Shown here piece by piece: positions 10,230-18,709 of a stretch of 64,000 nt of DNA. This DNA is from Ornithinimicrobium sediminis. Its GTDB lineage: Bacteria > Actinomycetota > Actinomycetes > Actinomycetales > Dermatophilaceae. The position numbers and the translations under genes are program-made. How positions within the stretch are numbered: position 1 is the stretch's first letter; each line of letters opens with the position of its first letter. Below the pieces are notes generated by a model. It did no database searches and was not told the origin of the DNA. It worked only from the letters and a program-made list of their open reading frames with translations. The DNA lies in the NCBI RefSeq assembly GCF_021272345.1, contig NZ_JAJSDQ010000002.1:62001-126000 (forward strand). Direction: 5' to 3'.

Positions 10230-10895
10230 ATGACGGACGCCACCACCCCGATCAAGGTCTACCTCCTCGACGACCACGAGCTGGTGCGTCGTGGTCTGCA
10301 CGACCTGCTCTCGGCCGAGCCGGACATCGAGATCGTCGGCGAGTCCGGCTCGGCGGTCTCCGCCAGAGCCCAGATCCCTGCGCTCCGTCCCGACGTCGCG
10401 GTGCTGGACGCCCGGCTCCCGGACGGCTCGGGCATCGAGGTGTGCCGTGACGTGCGGGCGATCGACCCCACCATCCGCGCCTTGATCCTCACGTCGTACG
10501 ACGACGAGCAGGCCCTGTTCGCGGCCATCCTCGCGGGAGCCTCCGGCTACGTGCTCAAGCAGATCACCGGCTCCGGTCTGGTGGACGGCATCCGGACCGT
10601 TGCCGGCGGCCAGTCGCTGCTCGACCCCAGCGTGACGACCCAGGTGCTGGAGCGCGTGCGCCGGGGCGACCCGCACCGCCGTGAGCTGGAGCGGCTGACG
10701 CCGCAGGAGCAGCGGATCCTGGCGCTCATCGCCGAGGGGATGACCAACCGAGAGATCGGCGAGCGCCTGCACCTCGCGGAGAAGACGGTCAAGAACTACG
10801 TCTCCTCGATGCTGTCCAAGCTGGGTCTGCAGCGTCGCACCCAGGCGGCGGTGCTGGGGTCGAAGCTCTTCGACGCCGACCACGACCACCACTGA
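10230..10895 (+). CDS. devR: DevR/DosR-like LuxR-family response regulator
   Basis: 221 aa. The receiver domain (1-125) has the acidic pair D14/D15, phospho-acceptor D60, T88 and K110. The C-terminal LuxR helix-turn-helix (about 155-205) has the recognition helix AEKTVKNYVS, identical as I recall it to that of Mycobacterium tuberculosis DevR, including the base-contacting K185, K188 and N189. It starts three bases after the prenyl synthase stop, so it may be co-transcribed with nuo. The partner kinase lies convergently at 11252-12877. A GGGAC-N4-GTCCC palindrome lies directly after the stop. The role as hypoxia/redox regulator is inferred from family and context. Confidence 0.92.
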   Translation: MTDATTPIKVYLLDDHELVRRGLHDLLSAEPDIEIVGESGSAVSARAQIPALRPDVAVLDARLPDGSGIEVCRDVRAIDPTIRALILTSYDDEQALFAAILAGASGYVLKQITGSGLVDGIRTVAGGQSLLDPSVTTQVLERVRRGDPHRRELERLTPQEQRILALIAEGMTNREIGERLHLAEKTVKNYVSSMLSKLGLQRRTQAAVLGSKLFDADHDHH

Positions 10896-10897
10896 CC

Positions 10898-10911
10898 GGG
10901 ACCTAGGTCCC
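10898..10911. promoter_or_regulatory. DevR-box-like palindrome
   Basis: gggacctaggtccc is a perfect palindrome, extended by flanking bases to 18 bp at 10896-10913. It has the same GGGAC-N4-GTCCC geometry as the mycobacterial DevR/DosR box core. It sits two bases after the devR stop. It could be a DevR site or simply a 7-bp-stem hairpin at the end of the devR transcript; no gene start lies close downstream on either strand. Confidence 0.45.
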
Positions 10912-10995
10912 GGCCGGGCCGGGACCGTCGACCCTGTCGACCCGGCGCGGTCTCGAGCACCATGGGACATGGAGGCAGCGCTGGCCTCTGGTCCA

Positions 10996-11028
10996 CCTCT
11001 CGCCCAGAGCAGGGGGCTGGGCGAGAGG
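10996..11028. terminator. hairpin between convergent devR and devS
   Basis: Perfect 12-bp stem (CCTCTCGCCCAG at 10996-11007, CTGGGCGAGAGG at 11017-11028) with a 9-nt loop, about 100 bp after devR. No T-tract follows, as usual in GC-rich actinobacteria. A second hairpin lies nearer devS. Confidence 0.6.
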
Positions 11029-11148
11029 CGCCGTGCAGCTTTCGGGAAGACCTGAGGCCTCGGATCGTGGTGGAAGGCACCGAGGCCCGTGGGCGACGCA
11101 CGGATCCCGTGCCGAGCGCACTGCGGTGTGACGGCCGCACAGGGGACG

Positions 11149-11182
11149 CCGAGGGGCTGGGCCGTACGGTCCGGCCCCTCGG
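11149..11182. terminator. hairpin about 70 bp downstream of devS
   Basis: Nine-bp outer stem (CCGAGGGGC at 11149-11157 with GCCCCTCGG at 11174-11182) around a palindromic CCGTACGG core. It lies just past the devS stop on the minus-strand transcript. With the hairpin at 10996-11028 it accounts for the 356-bp gap 10896-11251, which otherwise has no convincing gene. Confidence 0.55.
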
Positions 11183-11251
11183 TTGCGTGTGCTCGGTTGC
11201 GTGTGCGTGCGCCGACGTCCCGGCGGTGCGGGGCTGTGTGACCCGCTGTGC

Positions 11252-12877
11252 TCAGGCCTGGACCGGGATCTCCCAGTGCAGGACCGTGCCCTGCTTGGCG
11301 TGCGGACCCACCGCGGCCTGACCACCGAGCTCGACGGCACGCTGGCGCACGTTGCGCAGCCCACTCTCGGCCGCTCCGGGCGCGAGGCCCACCCCGTCGT
11401 CGGTCACGGTGAGGGACAGACGGTCCTCGCGGGTCTCGACCTCGACGAGCACCGAGCGTGCCCCGGCGTGCCGCGCCACGTTGGACAGCGCCTCGCGCAG
11501 CACCAGCAGCAGGGCGTCGTGGACGTCGTCGGCCAGCACGCTGTCGATGGGGCCGGTGAACTGGGTCACCGGGGAGAAGCCCAGGGTCGTCGTGTAGCTG
11601 TCGGCCAGGCTGCGCAGCTGGGTGCGCAGCGAGCCCTCGAAGGGCCGGTGCTGCAGCGCGAAGATCGTCGCCCGGATGTCGCGGATCGTGGCGTCGAGCT
11701 CATGGATGGAGCTCTCCAGCCGCTCGACGACGGCAGGCTCCCGGGTGAGCCGGGTGGCGCCCTGCAGGTACAGCCCGGTGGCGAACAGCCGTTGGATGAC
11801 GAGGTCGTGCAGGTCACGAGCGATCCGGTCGCGGTCGGCGAGCTTGGTGAGCATGTCATGGTCACGGGCCGTGTGCGTCCGGTCGAGGACGAGCGCGGCC
11901 TGCACGGCCAGGGCGTCGACCACGTCGCGCATGCCCAGGCTCCCGGTGGCCGGCGCCGAGCGCCAGTGCGCCACCACGAGAGCGGCCCGCTCACCCTGCC
12001 GGGGAGAGACCGGCACCACGCTGGTGTGCCGCGGCCCCTGGTTACTGTCCAGGACGACCCGTCGCTCGTCGAGGGACAGGTGCAACGGCTCCCCGGTGGC
12101 CAGCACCTGCGTGATCTGGTCGTGCAGGTCGGCCACGACCGCGGCGGTGTCGAGCCCGGAGGAGGCCAGCACCCGGGCCGCCTCCCCGGTCGGCCCGGCG
12201 GCGACGACGGCCGCGGCGTCGGCGGCGGTGACGCGCAGCGCCTGGTCGGTGACCATGGGCAGGGTGTCCTCCGGGTCGACCTCGGAGAGCAGGGCGTTGT
12301 TGATCTGCCACACCGAGTCGACGACACTGCTCTGCACCTCGCCGAGCACCCGTCGCTGCATCGCGTCGATGACCGCGCCGGAGACCGACGCGAGCCCCTG
12401 CACCAGCAGCGCGTCGCGCTCGGTGAAGGTCTGGGCGTCGCGTTTCTCGGTGAGGTACAGGTTGCCGAAGGTGCGCCCGCCGATGCGGATGGGCATGCCC
12501 AGGAAGCTGCGCATCGGAGGATGCCCCGGTGGGAAGCCCACGGAGTCGGGCTCCTGGTTCAGGTCCGCCACCCGCACCGGCGTCGGGTGCTGCAGCAGCC
12601 GGCCCAGCAGCCCGCGCCCCTCGGGAGGGTCACCGATGGCCTCCCGCTCCTGCGGCGTGAGGCCGGTGGTGATGAAGTGCGTCATGGCGCCGGTGTCGGA
12701 CTCGTCCACCACCCCCAGTGCGCCGTAGCGGGCTCCCGTCACCTGGCAGGCGAGCTCCACCGTGCGCTGCAGCACGGAGACGAGGTCCTGGGCGCCGCCC
12801 AGCTCCTGGATCGTCTCCAGCAGCATCCGCATCTGCGCGGCGACATCACCCGGGGGCGCAAGATCGGTGTCCGTCAC
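11252..12877 (-). CDS. devS: DevS/DosS-like GAF-GAF sensor histidine kinase
   Basis: 541 aa, GTG start. Two GAF domains (about 25-175 and 185-335), a HisKA_3 dimerisation domain with H357 in DRIARDLHDLVIQRLF, and a C-terminal HATPase domain (NVARH; DDGVGLAPG; SGLRNVRQRA). GAF-A contains SVGFPPGHPPMRSFLG. H119 aligns with the heme-ligating H149 of M. tuberculosis DevS, and Y141 in GNLYLTEKR aligns with distal Y171. A heme-based oxygen/NO/CO or redox sensor is therefore likely. There is no membrane segment, so it is cytosolic. It is convergent with devR rather than co-transcribed. Heme binding is inferred from conserved residues. Confidence 0.9.
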   Translation of the reverse strand: MTDTDLAPPGDVAAQMRMLLETIQELGGAQDLVSVLQRTVELACQVTGARYGALGVVDESDTGAMTHFITTGLTPQEREAIGDPPEGRGLLGRLLQHPTPVRVADLNQEPDSVGFPPGHPPMRSFLGMPIRIGGRTFGNLYLTEKRDAQTFTERDALLVQGLASVSGAVIDAMQRRVLGEVQSSVVDSVWQINNALLSEVDPEDTLPMVTDQALRVTAADAAAVVAAGPTGEAARVLASSGLDTAAVVADLHDQITQVLATGEPLHLSLDERRVVLDSNQGPRHTSVVPVSPRQGERAALVVAHWRSAPATGSLGMRDVVDALAVQAALVLDRTHTARDHDMLTKLADRDRIARDLHDLVIQRLFATGLYLQGATRLTREPAVVERLESSIHELDATIRDIRATIFALQHRPFEGSLRTQLRSLADSYTTTLGFSPVTQFTGPIDSVLADDVHDALLLVLREALSNVARHAGARSVLVEVETREDRLSLTVTDDGVGLAPGAAESGLRNVRQRAVELGGQAAVGPHAKQGTVLHWEIPVQA

Positions 12878-12964
12878 CCGCTCACCGTATCGGCCTGCAG
12901 GGACAGCAGGCCACTGGCGGTCGGGGACATCCGTGAGCCGCCGCGCCGGGCCTACGCTGGCGAC

Positions 12965-13975
12965 GTGTCGTCACCACGCTCCCGCCGCCTGCTCGCAGGC
13001 CTCCTGGCCATCGCCCCGCTCGCCGTGCTCCTCGCGCTGGCACCGGTGCTTCCGCCTCCCGGCGCGGTGCCCGCCCGCTGGGGGGTCGGCGGTGACGTCG
13101 ACAGGGTCATGTCCGGGACGGCCCTGTTGGGGACCACCCTGACGCTGACCGTCATCAGCGCCCTCACCGCGGGGCTCGTCGCCGGGCTGTCCCGGCTGGT
13201 GACGCCCCGGTGGTCCCGGGTGGTGCTGGCAGGGTGCGCCGCCGTCGGGGCGGGCGCGGCCGCGGTCTACGTGCTCACGGTGCTCGGGGTGCGGGTCGGT
13301 GGCGGCGCCGACGCGGTGACCGCGTGGTGGGCCCTCGCCGCGTTCCCGGTGGCCGCGGGCTGGAGCTGGCTCACGTATGCCGTCCACGGCGAGCACCGAC
13401 CTCCCCTGGCCGAGGTGCTCGACACCGTGCCGGAGCTGGACCGTGTCGTGCCGGTCACCGGGGCGGTGCCCGGCGTGCCCTGGCGCTCCGACACGACCTC
13501 CCCGTCGCTGCGCTGGGTCGGGGTCTTCGTTGCGGCGGTCGCCGTGGTCGTGGTGGTGCTGCTGGTCGGCAGCGGCGACGGCTGGGTGCCGGCGCTGCTG
13601 CTGGGGGCCCCCGGCCTGGCGCTCGCCCTGGTCGTGCACTCGCTCGCGCAGGTGCGCGCCGAGGTCGACGCCGAGGGGCTGCGGCTGCGCCCCCTCCGCC
13701 TGCCCGTGACGGTGCTGAGGGTGCGGGCAGAGGACGTCGTGGGGGTGGGGGTCGCCGACCTCGACCCGCTGGCCTGGGGCGGGTGGGGCCTGCGCTGGCT
13801 GCCCGACCGCAGCGCCTACATCGCCTCCGGCGGACCGGGCCTGGTGGTGCACCGGCGCAGTGGGCGCAGGCTGGCCGTCGAGCTCACCGAGGGTGCCCTG
13901 GCGGCGGCGGCCGGGAGACAGGCCCTGCGCGCGGTCGCGGGTCAGGCCCTCACGGGGGAGTCCACGACCTCCTGA
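12965..13975 (+). CDS. DUF1648-domain membrane protein of unknown function
   Basis: 336 aa from a GTG at 12965; a TACGCT -10-like hexamer ends 6 nt before it, suggesting a leaderless mRNA. The N-terminal part (about 10-60) resembles DUF1648: a membrane helix followed by PARWGVGGDVDRVMSG. About four or five further hydrophobic segments follow. A pair of helices at about 180-220 precedes a globular, bacterial-PH-like C-terminal half (VDAEGLRLRPLRLPVTVLRV). Function unknown. The last 34 bases overlap the end of the convergent MMPL gene. Confidence 0.75.
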   Translation: MSSPRSRRLLAGLLAIAPLAVLLALAPVLPPPGAVPARWGVGGDVDRVMSGTALLGTTLTLTVISALTAGLVAGLSRLVTPRWSRVVLAGCAAVGAGAAAVYVLTVLGVRVGGGADAVTAWWALAAFPVAAGWSWLTYAVHGEHRPPLAEVLDTVPELDRVVPVTGAVPGVPWRSDTTSPSLRWVGVFVAAVAVVVVVLLVGSGDGWVPALLLGAPGLALALVVHSLAQVRAEVDAEGLRLRPLRLPVTVLRVRAEDVVGVGVADLDPLAWGGWGLRWLPDRSAYIASGGPGLVVHRRSGRRLAVELTEGALAAAAGRQALRAVAGQALTGESTTS

Positions 13976-16605
13976 GGTCGGCTGCCGACGCCCACGGACC
14001 GCTCGAGGGCGGTGCCCTCGACGTCCACGTCGGGCAGGACCCGGTCGAGCCAGCGAGGCAGGTACCACGCCTTCTCACCGAGCAGGGCCATCACGGCGGG
14101 GGTGAGGGTCATCCGCACGACGAAGGCGTCGATGAGCACCCCCACCGCCAGGCCGAGCCCCACCGGGCGGATCATGGCCAGCTCGGCGAAGACGAACCCG
14201 CCGAACACCGAGACCATGATGACGGCGGCGGCGACGACCACCCGGGAGCTGTGGTTGAAGCCGGTGACGATCGCCTGCCGGGCGGGCTCTCCGTGCACGT
14301 GGGACTCCCGCATCGCTGACACCAGGAAGACCTGGTAGTCCATCGCGAGGCCGAAGAGCACCCCGATGAGCAGGATCGGCAGGAAGCTCAGGATCGGCCC
14401 GGGCTCGTTGACCCCGAAGACGACGTCGAGCACACCCCACTGGTAGGTCGCCACCACGGCACCGAAGGCTGCGCCCAGGGAGAGCAGGAAGCCCAGTGTC
14501 GCCAGCAGCGGGATGACCACGGAGCGGAAGACCAGGAGCAGCAGCAGCAGGGACAGGCCGACGACGACGGCCAGGTAGACCGGCAGCGCGTCGGACAGCT
14601 GGTTGCTGATGTCGATGTTGGCCACGGTCTGCCCGGTGAAGCCGAGGGTGGCGCCGTTGTCGGCGCCGATCTGCTCGCCCTCCGCCTCCAGGGTGCCGAC
14701 GAGCTCCACGGTCGACTCCTCCGAGGGGCCGTCCTGCGGCACCATCTGGAAGGCCAGGGTCTGCCGGTCCTCGCTCACCCCGAAGGGCACGACGTAGACG
14801 ACCCCCTCGATCGCTGCCAGGTCCTCACCGAGGTCGGCCTGGGCGGACGCCAGGGCGCTCTCGCCCTCGGCCAGCGGCTCGTCGAGCTCGGCGACCGCGA
14901 TGACCGGGCCGTTGACGCCGGCCCCGAAGTTGCTGCGCACCGCGTCGTAGGTCTGGTATGCCGTGGAGTCGGCGCTCTCCGCACTGCCGTCGGGCAGGCC
15001 CAGGCGCAGGTCGGCGACCGGGAAGGACATCACCCCGACCAGAGCCAGGACGCCCAGGATGGTGAGCACCGGGCGGCGGATGACGGCGGCGGCCCAGCCG
15101 CGCTCGGTGTCGTCGTAGTGGCGGGGTCCGCCCGGACGGGCGCCGTCGGCCCCGGCTCGCTGCCTCTTCGGCAGCACCCGCTCGCCGACCAGCGACAGGA
15201 GCGCGGGGGTCAGCGTGAGGGCCACCAGCACGGCCACGAGCACCGTGGCGGCGGCGACCAGACCCATGACCGCGAGGAACGGGACGCCGGTGACGGTCAA
15301 CGCGGCCAGCGCGATGATGACGGTCATCCCCGCGAAGGCCACCGCGTTGCCCGAGGTCCCGGTCGCCAGCGCGATGGAGTCGCGCTGGGCCATGCCCTGG
15401 CGCAGCTGTGTCCGGTGCCGGTTGATGAGGAACAGGGAGTAGTCGATGCCCACCGCGAGGCCGAGCATGAGGGCCAGGGCAGGGGTGGTGTCGTTCATCT
15501 GCACGGCGCCGGAGAACGACAGCGCCCCCAGGACACCGACGGCCACGCCGACGAGGGCCATGAGCAGGGGGAGTCCGGCCGCCACGAGTGACCCCAGCAC
15601 GACGAGCAGCACGACGGCCGCCACGACCAGACCCAGGATCTCCCCGGGCCCCACGACCTCGCTGAGGTCCTGCACGATCTCCTGGCTGTAGTCGACCTCG
15701 ACGCCGCTGCCCTCCAGCTGCTCGCCGATCTCCTGGACGCGCTCGGTGAGCGCGGGGTCGAGGCTGTTGACGTCGTCGACGAAACGGACCTGGGCCAGGG
15801 CCACGGTGCCGTCCTCGGAGACGAACCGCAGCCCTTCGCTCAGCCCGGCGAGGCGCTCGCCGACCGCCAGTTGCTCGCGTCCGGCGTCGAGCTCCGCCTG
15901 ACCTGCCTCGAGCTCGGCCCGACCCTCCTCGAGCTCCTCCCGGCCGGCGTCGACCTCGGCCTGGCCGGCGTCCAGCTCCTCGCGCGCCTGGTCGATCTCG
16001 GCCTGCCCGGCCTCGAGCTGCTGCTCCGCGGCCGCGACCTGCTCTGCCGGGAGCTGGTCCCGGCCGGCCTCGAGCTGGGCTCGCCCGGCGTCCAGCTCCT
16101 CCTGTGCCGCGTCCAGCTCGGCCTGGCCGGCGTCGACCTCATCCTGGCCGGCGTCCAGCTCGGCCTCGGCCTCGGCGACCCGCTCGCGGCCTGCGTCGAC
16201 CTCGGCCTGGCCGTCGGCGAGCTCCTGCTCCGCCGTGGCGAGCTCCTCGTCGCCGGTGTCGAGCTGTTCCTGGGTGGCGAAGGGGTCGACCACCTCGGCG
16301 ACACCGTCGAGCTCACGCCACCCCTGCAGGACCTCCTCGACGGCCGTCCGGTCGTCGGCGTCGAACCCGTCCTCACCGGTGAAGACCACGGTCCCGGTGG
16401 CCCCGGCGGCGACCGGGATCTCCTGCCGGAGCTCCTCCAGGACGACCTCGAAGCGGCTGCCCGGGATGGAGAACTCCGTGGTGAGCGGCTTGCTGAAGAC
16501 CGCGGCGCTGCCGCCGACGAGCACGAGGACCGCCACCCATGCGGCGATGGTCGTCCAGTGGTGGTCGGCGCACCATCGGCCGAGGCGGTGCAGGAGGGAA
16601 GCCAC
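13942..16605 (-). CDS. MMPL-family (RND) exporter with long coiled-coil insertion
   Basis: 887 aa from GTG at 16605, preceded by AGGAG in GAAAGGAGCCCCCT; a longer in-frame start at 16662 lacks this site. Two RND/MMPL halves are visible, each one helix, a large extracytoplasmic domain and a group of helices; GIDYSLFLINRHR and AMDYQVFLVSAMR are the paired family motifs with their Asp-Tyr. Residues ~113-250, in the first extracytoplasmic domain, are an almost perfect heptad repeat (variants of AELDAGQ). This predicts a long coiled-coil hairpin. The neighbouring TetR gene at 16675-17328 points the same way and probably controls it. The substrate (lipid, drug or siderophore) is unknown. Confidence 0.9.
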   Translation of the reverse strand: MASLLHRLGRWCADHHWTTIAAWVAVLVLVGGSAAVFSKPLTTEFSIPGSRFEVVLEELRQEIPVAAGATGTVVFTGEDGFDADDRTAVEEVLQGWRELDGVAEVVDPFATQEQLDTGDEELATAEQELADGQAEVDAGRERVAEAEAELDAGQDEVDAGQAELDAAQEELDAGRAQLEAGRDQLPAEQVAAAEQQLEAGQAEIDQAREELDAGQAEVDAGREELEEGRAELEAGQAELDAGREQLAVGERLAGLSEGLRFVSEDGTVALAQVRFVDDVNSLDPALTERVQEIGEQLEGSGVEVDYSQEIVQDLSEVVGPGEILGLVVAAVVLLVVLGSLVAAGLPLLMALVGVAVGVLGALSFSGAVQMNDTTPALALMLGLAVGIDYSLFLINRHRTQLRQGMAQRDSIALATGTSGNAVAFAGMTVIIALAALTVTGVPFLAVMGLVAAATVLVAVLVALTLTPALLSLVGERVLPKRQRAGADGARPGGPRHYDDTERGWAAAVIRRPVLTILGVLALVGVMSFPVADLRLGLPDGSAESADSTAYQTYDAVRSNFGAGVNGPVIAVAELDEPLAEGESALASAQADLGEDLAAIEGVVYVVPFGVSEDRQTLAFQMVPQDGPSEESTVELVGTLEAEGEQIGADNGATLGFTGQTVANIDISNQLSDALPVYLAVVVGLSLLLLLLVFRSVVIPLLATLGFLLSLGAAFGAVVATYQWGVLDVVFGVNEPGPILSFLPILLIGVLFGLAMDYQVFLVSAMRESHVHGEPARQAIVTGFNHSSRVVVAAAVIMVSVFGGFVFAELAMIRPVGLGLAVGVLIDAFVVRMTLTPAVMALLGEKAWYLPRWLDRVLPDVDVEGTALERSVGVGSRPQEVVDSPVRA

Positions 16606-16674
16606 AGGGGGCTCCTTTCGCGTCGTGGGACGAGGTCGGGGAGGGACAGGGCAGGGGCGCACCCGTGCCGGGTG

Positions 16675-17328
16675 CTAGCGCCGGTCGGCTGTCGTGCGGG
16701 CGGAGAGGGGAGGGGCGCGCCAGCCGTCGCGGGCGTGCTGCAGGGCTGAGCACACGTCGTGGGAGAGGTCCTCCAGCGAGGCCTCGTCGAGACGACCCCC
16801 GGTGCGTGTCAGCCAGGTCGCCTGTGCCGCGGCGAAGACGGACATGACCGCACCTGCCAGCCCGGCGACATACAGCGGGTCGACCGACGCCGCGCCCAGC
16901 CGGTCCTGCAGGACGCCACGGAGCCAGGCCGTGTGCAGCTGCCACATGCGGGCGTAGACCTCGGTGCCCTGCGTGCTCTCCCGGCACAGCGCCACCGACC
17001 AGCGGGCCAGCTCGACGGGCGCGGGACCCTCCAGGGCCGCGACCATGGCGGCCAGCGGGTCCTCCTCCGCAGGACGCTGCAGGAAGCGCTCGGCGACCGC
17101 GTGCATGGGCTCGAGGGTGGCCTCGACCAGCACGGCGTCGAGGCCGGCGTAGTAGTTGAAGAAGGTGCGCCGGGAGATGCCGGCGTGCTCGGCGATCTCC
17201 TCGGCCGTCACGGTCCCGATGTCGCGCTCGAGCGCCAGGTCGAGGACGGCCGACTTGATGGCCTGACGGGTGCGCGCCTTGTTGCGCTCACGGCGGGAGG
17301 ATGCATCGCCGCTGGTCATGACGATCAT
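16675..17328 (-). CDS. TetR-family regulator, probably of the MMPL exporter
   Basis: 217 aa from ATG at 17328; the ATG at 17319 and a TTG at 17355 are alternatives, none with a clear ribosome-binding site. The N-terminal helix-turn-helix is evident: AEEIAEHAGISRRTFFNYYA (about residues 40-60). The C-terminal ligand domain is variable. The gene is 69 bp upstream of the MMPL start in the same direction, so the two may form one transcript. The repeats at 17341-17370, just upstream of the start, are a likely autoregulatory operator. Confidence 0.88.
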   Translation of the reverse strand: MIVMTSGDASSRRERNKARTRQAIKSAVLDLALERDIGTVTAEEIAEHAGISRRTFFNYYAGLDAVLVEATLEPMHAVAERFLQRPAEEDPLAAMVAALEGPAPVELARWSVALCRESTQGTEVYARMWQLHTAWLRGVLQDRLGAASVDPLYVAGLAGAVMSVFAAAQATWLTRTGGRLDEASLEDLSHDVCSALQHARDGWRAPPLSARTTADRR

Positions 17329-17340
17329 GGTAAGCAGTGG

Positions 17341-17370
17341 TGCACGCGAGTGCAAAAATGCACGAGTGTG
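17341..17370. promoter_or_regulatory. candidate TetR operator upstream of the tetR-MMPL pair
   Basis: Overlapping inverted repeats: TGCAC-gcga-GTGCA (17341-17354) and GTGCA-aaaa-TGCAC (17350-17363), followed by a degenerate third copy ending GAGTGTG. The site lies 13-42 bp upstream of the chosen TetR start. It is AT-richer than its surroundings, as expected for a promoter with operator. Confidence 0.5.
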
Positions 17371-17419
17371 AAGTGTCCCACCTCGTCGGGAACGCCCTCA
17401 CCCCAGTGGAGGCGGCACG

Positions 17420-18700
17420 TCAGCGCAGGTGGTGCAGCGCCCGCACCGCGGTGCCCACGCCGTCCTCGCTCCCGGTGAGGGCCGCCAGCCGGCGCGCCTC
17501 CCGCGACAGGAGGCCGGCCTGCGGTCCTGTGGTCACCGCACGCAGTGCGGCGGCGAGCGTCCCGGCGCGCAGCCCGCTCCTGCGCAGCGGCGGGGTGGCA
17601 GCTCCGCACCGGTGGACCTGGCCGGCCCAGAAGGGCTGGTCACCCATGTGGGCCACGACGACCTGGGGCACCCCCGAGTGCACGGCGGCACCCGTGGTGC
17701 CCGCCCCGCCGTGGTGGACGACCACGTCGCAGCGGGGGAAGAGCCAGCCGTGCGGCACGTGGTCGACCACCGTGACGTCCGCACGACCGGTGAGGTGGCG
17801 GTCCAGCCCCGACCACCCCGCGTGCACCACAGGATGCACCCCGGCGAGGGTGGCCGCGTCGGTCAGCAGTGCCGCCGTGCCGGCGGGGTCACCGGTGGTC
17901 ATGCTCCCGAAGCCCAGGTAGGCCACGGGCCGGCCGCGGCGGCGGGCCCGTGCCAGGTCGTGCTCGATCCGCGCCGCGTCCGACGGTGCGCCGGCGTCGT
18001 CCCACGCCGGCCAGTAGCCGGTCACCTGCACCTGCGGCTGGTCCGGGGGTGGCGGCACGACGTGACGGCTGACCCCGAGCAGGGTCGGAGTACGGGTGAG
18101 CTCGCGACGGAACCACCGCGGCCCCGTGTGCCGGTGCCCCAGCCGGCGCCGGACCTGCGCCCCGGGCACCTGCAGGAGCCGGTAGGAGGACGTGAGCACC
18201 GCCTCCCCTGCCCACCTGTTCAGCGCTGTGTCCTGGCCCCGCAGGGGTGCTGCTGCCGAGCTCGGGCCATGGCGGCTCGGCAGCAGGGGCGCCAGCAGGG
18301 CCAGGGCGTGGTCCTGGCCGCGGGCGTCCGCCAGGCTCAGACAGGCGTCGACCGTCAGCAGCCCGCTGACGAGCAGGTCGGCCTCGCCCGTCCGCTCCCA
18401 CAGCCCTTCGACCAGGGGGGCGGCGAAGCGGTCCAGGACCCGCTGCAGCGCCCGCCCCTCCCCGAAGAGGGTGCGGTGCCCACCCAGCCAGGAGCGGCCC
18501 TCCGGGGAGTCCGCCGTGGTCCGCACGTCGATGTCGAAGGGCACGAAGTCGAGCCCCGCGCCCGTGACCAGGCCCTCGAAGTCCCGGGCGGCCATCACCG
18601 CGACGCTGTCGCCGGCGGCCAGCAGGCCCCGCCCGAGCGAGACGAGCGGAGCGACGTCACCCCGCGAGCCCCAGCAGACGAGCTGCACCCTGCGGCTCAT
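17420..18700 (-). CDS. family-1 (MGT/UGT-like) glycosyltransferase
   Basis: 426 aa, GT-B fold. The N-terminal Rossmann start is VQLVCWGSRGDVAPLVSLGR. The C-terminal nucleotide-sugar site is HHGGAGTTGAAVHSGVPQVV, followed by HMGDQPFWAGQV, very like sterol/macrolide/flavonoid glucosyltransferases. It should transfer a sugar from a UDP- or TDP-sugar to a small hydrophobic acceptor; neither substrate can be read from the sequence. It is followed after 9 bp by rarD's end on the same strand, so it could be the last gene of a kor-rarD transcript, or expressed alone. Confidence 0.88.
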   Translation of the reverse strand: MSRRVQLVCWGSRGDVAPLVSLGRGLLAAGDSVAVMAARDFEGLVTGAGLDFVPFDIDVRTTADSPEGRSWLGGHRTLFGEGRALQRVLDRFAAPLVEGLWERTGEADLLVSGLLTVDACLSLADARGQDHALALLAPLLPSRHGPSSAAAPLRGQDTALNRWAGEAVLTSSYRLLQVPGAQVRRRLGHRHTGPRWFRRELTRTPTLLGVSRHVVPPPPDQPQVQVTGYWPAWDDAGAPSDAARIEHDLARARRRGRPVAYLGFGSMTTGDPAGTAALLTDAATLAGVHPVVHAGWSGLDRHLTGRADVTVVDHVPHGWLFPRCDVVVHHGGAGTTGAAVHSGVPQVVVAHMGDQPFWAGQVHRCGAATPPLRRSGLRAGTLAAALRAVTTGPQAGLLSREARRLAALTGSEDGVGTAVRALHHLR

Positions 18701-18709
18701 GGCACAGGC

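Noticed and set aside
10962-11321. 119-codon open frame between devR and devS.
   Set aside because: It runs through two terminator-like hairpins and into the end of devS, is cysteine/arginine-rich without domains, and has no ribosome-binding site.
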